Assembly (NCBI GenBank): GCA_036346405.1
Contig: CM070561.1
Coordinates: 29,234,215 to 29,298,214 of the forward strand
DNA: 64,000 bases
DNA from: Phyllostachys edulis
Taxonomy: Eukaryota; Streptophyta; Magnoliopsida; Poales; Poaceae
Reading direction: 5' to 3'
Below are positions 57,369 to 64,000 of the stretch, in pieces (the first letter of the stretch is position 1; the number at the start of each line of letters is the position of its first letter). Below the pieces are notes generated by a model, which was not told the origin of the DNA, made no database searches, and worked only from the letters and a program-made list of their open reading frames with translations. A program made the translations under genes and the position numbers.

Positions 57369-57463
57369 GCTACATCATCTGCAGTTGGTGTAGGTATTGT
57401 TGGCGCTGGATTCGGTTGGACCCGCGGGTGGCTGCTGCCCAAGTTGTAAGCTACATCATCTCC
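57294..57463. repeat. Tandem duplication of the last coding segment
   Basis: 'gcagttggtgtaggtattg' starts at 57,294 and again at 57,381, a period of 87. The first copy encodes the membrane span and stop codon of the preceding gene. The second lies wholly in the 3' UTR, is a few bases shorter, and still ends '..cccaagttgtaagctacatcat'. Confidence 0.9.
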
Positions 57464-57469
57464 TTCAAC

Positions 57470-58544
57470 GATGAAGGTGACTAGATAAACACTAGTGTGC
57501 ACTTCAACGAATAGGTCGGTGATAGGTAGGTAGGTAGGTAGAAGCTCCAGATGTGTGCTTCATGAAATAGGAGAGTGAAAATGATCAAATTCTTAGAGCC
57601 CATTCATTCAAGTCTGTCGATTTGGAAGCCTTGCTGATGGTATCTCCATAGCTTCATGTATATATAGGAAGAATTTGCTGTGCATATTGCCAGAAATTCG
57701 GTACTTCTGTAGGTACAATGGGTTGAGTGTCTGAATATTGTACACATGGGTCAGTGGTGGTGGACTTGAAATCAGTCGACTTCAACAATGTATAAACAAG
57801 TGCTGTAATCTGTTATTTGCTTAATTGCATTACTCAGCTTGCTGTTTACTACTAGCACAAACTCAACAGGTTCAATACTTTGAGCAATATCTGGATTATT
57901 TAGCTTTTGTATGTGTACATGTACATCAATGTAAAGATCTTGACTAGTAGTGCTCTTCTTGTTCTTTTGGTAATTACTTGTCCAGGCCCCGGCAGCCAAA
58001 CGTGCACAAATCACTAGTAGCACGTTTGAAATAATATGAAATTTCCATTTGGTACTTAAATTGATGTTTTCAAAATTTTGGATAATTTTACAAAGTGCTT
58101 CCATGAGCAAGAACATAACTTTTTGACATTTTTTTTTAACAAACCAACAGTTGGGTTTAACACCTGGGATAGAACTCGGTATGCCCAGCTTTCAGCTCAT
58201 GCAGGTAAACTCTGTGCTGCTAATATTGCAAGTCAGCAAGTAATACATCTCAGACCCAATTTAGTCTAAGCAGCATGCAAGTTAGCAAAGAAACATGCTA
58301 GACAGATTGAGACAGATCGCACAAAACACACCAAGAGAAAAGTTACAAGGGAATTCACTAGGGAAATACCTAGATAATTTTATGGATTTGGAGCCATCTT
58401 TGTCAGAAAATCATCTGCTGCCACAATGTTGAACTATAGTTACAAGCCAAAAGTACAGTCGTCCGATTGCCTACTAATGCTTGATTAGCTCTTGGAAGTG
58501 CATTTTCTACATAACATTAATGATGCTCAGCTACTCATTGGTAA
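57470..58544. other. Convergent intergenic region
   Basis: 3' regions of the 55,544 gene (plus) and the THO6-like gene (minus). A GTAG repeat (gtaggtaggtaggtag) is at 57,525-57,541. A 29-base copy of the THO6-like last exon ('taattacttgtccaggccccggcagccaaacgtgcacaaat') occurs at 57,971-58,011 and again at 58,542-58,582, so part of that exon has been duplicated here. Confidence 0.6.
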
Positions 58545-58951
58545 TTACTTGTCCAGGCCCCGGCAGCCAAACGTGCACAAATGACTCCCTAATTCGGAGA
58601 TTACATCCACCAGACTTCCGTATCCGGTAACAGCTGCCGTCTGAACGACAAGGGTAGTAATTGAGAACAGAATGTCCAGCCCCAGAAATTTCAAATGAGG
58701 ACCAAGACAGAGATAGATACATACCCCTGATGAATGAATGGAGACGGAAAATGCCGATTGAGGAGCGCACTTAATTTGCGAAAGGACAGTCCCATTGATT
58801 GTCAAACGAATTAGCAAAGGTTCAGCACCAACTGCTAAAATCTGGATGAAAATGAAAAGGGCAAAAAATGGGAGAACAATTAGCATGCTTTCGGAAGCAA
58901 AGGAGTTGATAAATAATGCAGGGCTAATGCATGCTACTTCATTGTTTATAT

Positions 58952-59536
58952 GGGCATGTTTTGTTTATAGCCCAAGTAGCTAAACCAAAGTTTTGGTAAT
59001 ACTCCTATGATTTGGCTAGCATTTGAGTTGTTACCAGAAGATTGACGTGCCCTAAAAATTTTGGCAGCGCTAGTACAAAAAATTGGCCACTTCCGGGGTG
59101 ATTCTCGGACGAGCAAATCCATCGCCCAACAATTGTTAAGACAACATGCCCGTGATTCCCTGACGTGGCAGTCATTCGTTCGCTGCATTAAATGCTTTAC
59201 ATTCTTGATTAGCAAGTTTCAAATGACCATAACTTCTAAACCGTGTATCATATTTATGATCCGTTTAAACCGTTGTATTCCTGTGATTTAATCAACAAAA
59301 CAAGACACATGTTGGCATATTTTGCTACAAAAAATAGATGCCATATAGGGCTCACGTACACACTCACAATTTTAGCAAACTTTGGCATGGTTGCAATCCA
59401 AACACATTAATTTGTACCTAATTTCGGCATTGCCCGCGAATTGGTATGTCTATGATCTAAACACTAATTTTTTGTCTAGGTTTTGGTATTGCCAAAATTT
59501 TGGTCAAACTACCTAGGTCACAAGCCAAACATCCTC
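58952..59536. mobile_element. MITE with about 50-bp inverted ends in a THO6-like intron
   Basis: GGGCATGTTTTGTTTATAGC on the left pairs with the reversed right end GAGGATGTTTGGCTTGTGAC, and the similarity continues through 'ttttggtaatac'. The flanks TATAT (58,947-58,951 and 59,537-59,541) are identical. Non-coding. Confidence 0.7.
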
Positions 59537-60114
59537 TATATCTCCCATCTCTACATAAAAGCTCTGGTAAATCTCGAATAAAAGAATACGAATGAAAAAC
59601 AAGGTATCTATTATATAATCAATTAAAACGATTTCAAAATGAGCCATCAGGTTTGTAACCATATTTTGAATCATAGGCATTAAAATTTGTACAACAATAC
59701 AACTGTATTTTCAAATATAAAAATATGTATTATAGTATCTAGCCGTATAATTGCGTGGGCAATTCGGCTAGTTCCTCAGAAGAATAAGGATTAGTTCGGC
59801 TAAAGAGTTGCTGCTTAATTTCTATTCCGATCTAAGTGTCAGCTTTTCTTCTCATTTGCCAGGCCACAGACTACCAAAGCATTAGGACAACTCTTCCTTT
59901 CTGTTGTATACTTTTCTGCGCATATGTAAGGTACTAAGGTGGTTTTTAAGAGGACATCCAATATCAATTTTCAGATCTGAACAATTTTGCAATTGCAAAA
60001 AAAACCCTACTTGGTGTGACAGTCAATCAGATATAAAAAGAATGGAAGAGGGCACTAAATCATTAATAAATGATGCATTTCTGGGAACTATTATACACCT
60101 TAAAGGCTTAAACA

Positions 60115-61572
60115 TGTTAAGGATATAAGAGTATTTGTGGTATTTTCTATTGTTCTAGGGTTTAGACTTGTGTCCCTTGTGGATATATATTGCCTCTCTG
60201 AGCATTTTCTATATACACACAATATTCATAACACTCAGATCGAGCAAAGATTAGGTTTAGGGTTTATTGTTTCCGCCGCTCTTCCTCGACGCCGGATCCA
60301 CGCGCTCTCTTTTGCCGTGTGATCCGCCAGCAGTGCCTTCCTTTTCAATGGAGAGAAAGCAAGAGAGAGAACGAGGATGGGAGGAGTCTTGTTGCTTTGC
60401 TATGTGCTATGTGCTCTGGAGGATCGGCTCGCTTGCTAGTGGGCAACTTCTATCTTCACGGTGGAGTTCTTCAAGACTCGGATTTCGGTGTGTCTTTGGT
60501 TGCACGGTTTGGATCGGTGTGCATGCTTGCCTCTCGCCACCGCTTTCTTTGGGTGTCTGACCGGTGCTCGCCGGTTGGACGAGGAGATGATTCTTCTAGA
60601 GCAGCTATTCTCGCTTCTTCTGCTTGCTAGTATTTGTTGCTAGTTATCCTTTAGTCTTTTTATTTCTTTGTGTCATTTTCTTCCATTGCGTCCATCCAAG
60701 TCTGTACCATTCTATCGTTAAGTTCGTCTAAGCCATGCGAGTCCACAAATTTATTATCAATCATAGAAGCATAGAAATTTCTTTGCATGGTAGCGACCAT
60801 TTGCTCTTTTCTTCGAGCCACTACTGATCCGTCGCCGCTTTTAAGGCCGCCGCTTCTTGTGCACCGTGATCTCTATTAAGCTTCTTGTGCATTGCGCCAT
60901 CACCGCCTTGGGTTACGATCTGCCGCCATGCTTCTATTTATTCCTATTCGCTTGATTTAACTTTTTCTATTTTTGTCGGTTTCATCATCTTCTTCATCAT
61001 GTTATCGCGGTCGACTTCGCCTCCCGCACCATGTGCTTTATGGGTCATTGCACGCAGGATTAAAACCCCGCCAAGAATCGCCGGTTACCTACGCAGAATC
61101 GCTACCTGGAGGGGCGGATACGGATCCTGGCCAGAATCCCGGTTTTTCAAATTCTAATTCTAAATTTCATATTTTGAATGGTTTTAATCAAATTTGAACA
61201 AATTTTATCTAGGAAAAACGGTTTGATCGTAACCGGACCAGAATCGGCCCTGCCACCAGGGAAATAGCCCAAGTCCGGTTCTTTAATCCTCGTCGCATAC
61301 GACCGGATGGGAGATCTTTTATTGACATATTTTCCAAGAGCTGCATGCTACGACGACATTATCAAGACTCAGACTTCGGATTTTCCCTATTTTAGTGTGA
61401 ACCCTTTCCAAATGCAATGTTATTGCATACGCCTTGCATTTGAGGGGGAGTGTTAAGGATATAAAGGTATTTGTGGTATTTCCTATTGTTTTAGGGTTTA
61501 GACTTGTGTCCTTTTGTACCTTATATATTTTACCTGTTGAGCATCTTCAATATACACACAATATTCATAACA
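60115..61572 (+). mobile_element. Small LTR retroelement (TRIM-like) in a THO6-like intron
   Basis: The 5' LTR is 60,115-60,233 (119 bp) and the 3' LTR 61,451-61,572 (122 bp). Both start TGTTAAGGATATAA and end ATTCATAACA, and are flanked by perfect AAACA duplications (60,110-60,114 and 61,573-61,577). A purine tract GAGGGGGAG abuts the 3' LTR. The 1.2-kb interior encodes no gag or pol. LTR arms differ at more than ten positions, so it is an old insertion. It is antisense to the host gene. Confidence 0.88.
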
Positions 61573-64000
61573 AAACATATGAGATGCATGGAAATGATTG
61601 AAGCAGTAAATAGGCGGATCACTAATTCACTATAGCCATAGCACTTAGTAAACTCACAAAAGAATGAAATTGGCTGCCCATTTTTTTGCAGCCATCGTCG
61701 AAATATAAAAGATGAGCATTCCTAAATCCAAACAACAAGCAAGCTTACTAGTTTACTAAACACTAATTTACATAGGATGTAAATGAAGATGCAGGGAAAA
61801 GCACTTACTTGGTTTTTGTCTAACAACAAATCTTGAACAGGAGCACGACAATCCACATTAAAGATGCACTCGTTTGAGAGAAGACTCCAAACTGATATAC
61901 CCACTAGAAGTGCCACAAGCCCGAGAACAGTATGGACAATATCAAAATTAAATGTAAGATACATAACATATAACGCCAAAAAAGAGTTATAATCAACAAA
62001 ATATCAATTATATCAGCTAAAGGTGTGTGATACCAGCCAACTTTCACTCGCGTCGATGGCAATGCAACTGACCCACGGGCCCTCAAACGTCTTGTTTTGT
62101 ACTGGACGTATCATCTGAGTGCACTTCCCACTTCTGCAATCTGCAGCGTCCACAAAGAGCATGAATGAAGCGTGTAATAGAATTTTCAAATAGGGTCATA
62201 ACCTTTGAAAGCCAGCGGAAGTTGAAATCATATGATATAATTTGTTAACATGTTGTGTCCTATGACCAGATATGAAACAAGTACAACCAATAGGAACAGA
62301 GGTTGATATAGCTTGCTACGTGTTTTTTCTTTGTATGAAAAAAAGCGGTAGATATTTCTTTCAATATCAGTAGGAACAAGACGAGCATGAATAAGCCACG
62401 TTTGGACCACAAAACAAAAGGAAAAACTTTCTCTAATTGAAAGCCCTGCTCACCCCAGATACGGGCTGTCCCATCCTCTGATCCTGTTACCACCTGAAAA
62501 AAGAACAAGTGTAACCAGTAACAGTTGTGAAAAAATCTAGGAGGATCCAGATCAAATGATATTAGAGTGCTGAAATGCTGAACTAACCTGGTGGTTTGTC
62601 TCACGAACTGTGATGCTGTGCAAATAGTGAGTACGCCCCTTGAAAGTCAGTTTACATTTACCACTCTCCTGAGAGAAGCAGACAAGGTTAAAAAAAATTG
62701 ATTGAAAGCCATGATAAAAGTTACTATCAGATGCCTCCTCAAGCAAATGATTCTCAAGCAGAAACATATTTCCTACCAACTAATCCAGGACTCCTATGTG
62801 TCGTATTATTTACCTCAAGAAAATACATACCACATCCCAGCAATAAGCGCATGCATCACCCGCTGCTGCGAAAACAGATCCTTCCTGTTTGGAATAAGCA
62901 TGGCGAGAGAAAATAAGATATCTGGGAACCAAGTAAGAAATGAGGCACTCTACTTCTATGTGATACGCATGAGGAACAGCCTGCACATAAGAGACTATTG
63001 TGCTTCTGGGAACAATGTGCAAATATACAAATATCAGGTACCTACCTGTTTGTTAATTGCAATGGCATTGTTTTCGGGTATTGGACCTACCTGTTTGTTA
63101 ATTGCGGGCACCGCAAGGACCTCTACAAAATTGAAAGCAGCAGCTATGAAAAGATGGAGGACGAGAGGGCAAGTGCGTTTCTCGGGAAGATAGGATGTAT
63201 CAAAAGGTTGTCAGATATGGCTGTGTGTATCCCTAGTTGGTGCAGAGGCCAGGAGTTGTACTTCTATTATCTAAAAAAATCAAAAGATTGTCAGATGTGC
63301 ATGTGTTTTTTATAGAAATCTTACTCATGTTGAGGTTCACCAAATCAAGTACTGGTTCCAGATGATCCCTGGAAAGAAAAGCAATGGCAAAATATTATGG
63401 AAAGGCTGAAATAATCGAAATGTATTACCTATTAGCGAACATGCATTAGCAAGGCTGTACATTTCTGTTCAACTAAATAAGGTGAGACTACACACAGAAA
63501 ACAGAATTCCAAAAATCTAAATCTTTGTTTGATAAAAATGCAAGTTTTTGCATGTGCGTGCGCACTACAAGTATATTTAGAACCCCTAATTAAGCACCAA
63601 AGAATGAGAGTTATTGCACATCACCTTGCAGAGAGAGTGGCACAAGGCAGCTCTGCATCTCGTGCCATCTCCAACCCCGAATGCGACCGTCATCCCCGCA
63701 GTTGTCACAAGCAATGAACCACGTTGCCAATTTCTTCCTTTAAGAATGCACTACGTTGCCAATTTCATGCCACTAGAAGAAAATGGCCACAGAGAAGAGA
63801 AATAGCATTCACCTGTAGAGCAACGGCTGCTGCCAATCGGGATAGAACTTGACATCATAGGCAGGGCCACTGTACGCTTGGACGATGCAGACGGGGTCAG
63901 CCAGCGCGTCGGCGACCGGCTGAATCAAATCAAGAACTCAAACACCGGCTGTTCTTGGAAGCGGTTCTTGGCACACGGGGGTATATACATGGAACGGAAT

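Larger units (their letters stand above)
58545..63919 (-). pseudogene. THO6: THO complex subunit 6-like WD40 gene, probably inactive, 5' end outside window
   Basis: Minus-strand exons in order: 63,919-63,813 (PVADALADPVCIVQAYSGPA), 63,701-63,625 (CGDDGRIRGWRWHEM), 63,368-63,325, 63,122-63,046 (PIPENNAIAINKQ), 62,884-62,831 (EGSVFAAAGDACAYCWDV), 62,668-62,588, 62,493-62,454 (VVTGSEDGTARIW), 62,140-62,034, 61,920-61,809 (NECIFNVDCRAPVQDLLLDK), 58,841-58,725 (ILAVGAEPLL) and 58,640-58,545 (ISELGSHLCTFGCRGLDK, stop). The order of blocks matches plant THO6/DWA1, a WD40 member of the nuclear mRNA-export THO complex and a CUL4 substrate receptor. Defects: the acceptor before exon 63,701 reads AA, the acceptor before exon 61,920 reads GG, exon 63,122-63,046 has a duplicated 21-base insertion with a stop, and single or double bases are missing at three places. 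A MITE and a small LTR element enlarge one intron to about 3 kb. Confidence 0.8.

Overview
The window is nuclear DNA of a flowering plant, very probably a grass and most likely Oryza or a close relative. The organism is an inference from three things: GT-AG introns with AT-rich bodies, GC-rich first exons typical of grasses, and a dense nested mix of plant transposons (Ty3/gypsy, small non-autonomous LTR elements, hAT, CACTA, MULE-type MITEs, and a MITE sitting in a TA microsatellite). No rRNA, tRNA, CRISPR or bacterial feature was recognised.

Layout. 1-5,757 is the gag start and 5' LTR of a minus-strand gypsy element; the LTR was broken by a hAT element, which was itself broken by a solo LTR. 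7,846-10,683 is a minus-strand transposon ORF of the 'putative gypsy type transposon' family. 11,761-13,480 is a decayed gypsy gag-protease-RT piece. 13,860-15,534 holds intron-retaining fragments of two unrelated host genes: a shikimate-kinase-like gene and an auxin response factor. 17,524-21,207 is a SUVH-type H3K9 methyltransferase with an intact SRA exon but a damaged SET exon. 21,961-26,101 is a chloroplast CRM-domain intron-splicing factor (CFM3-like) whose 3' half carries many one-base deletions. 26,798-34,903 is a 16-exon gene with three tandem DUF2439 (ZGRF1/Mte1-type) domains and a run of near-identical small exons; a MITE, a LINE 3' end and a small LTR element sit in its introns. 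36,400-39,000 holds MITEs. 39,175-43,633 is an almost complete hAT element with a broken transposase. 47,545-53,386 is a CACTA element carrying three open spliced exons of an unidentified gene. 55,544-57,368 is an intact two-exon gene for a plant-specific protein with a C-terminal membrane anchor. 58,545-64,000 is a minus-strand THO6-like WD40 gene, truncated by the window edge, that looks like a pseudogene.

The host genes do not form a pathway; they are neighbours. Two themes recur. First, many exons that can be read by family knowledge are interrupted by single-base losses that each shorten a short homopolymer, while other long exons are perfectly open. This is either uncorrected sequencing error or local decay. 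Second, several stops and lost splice sites are C-to-T or G-to-A changes in CHG context, as expected of methylated DNA. Family assignments rest on motifs read by eye; no database search was possible.
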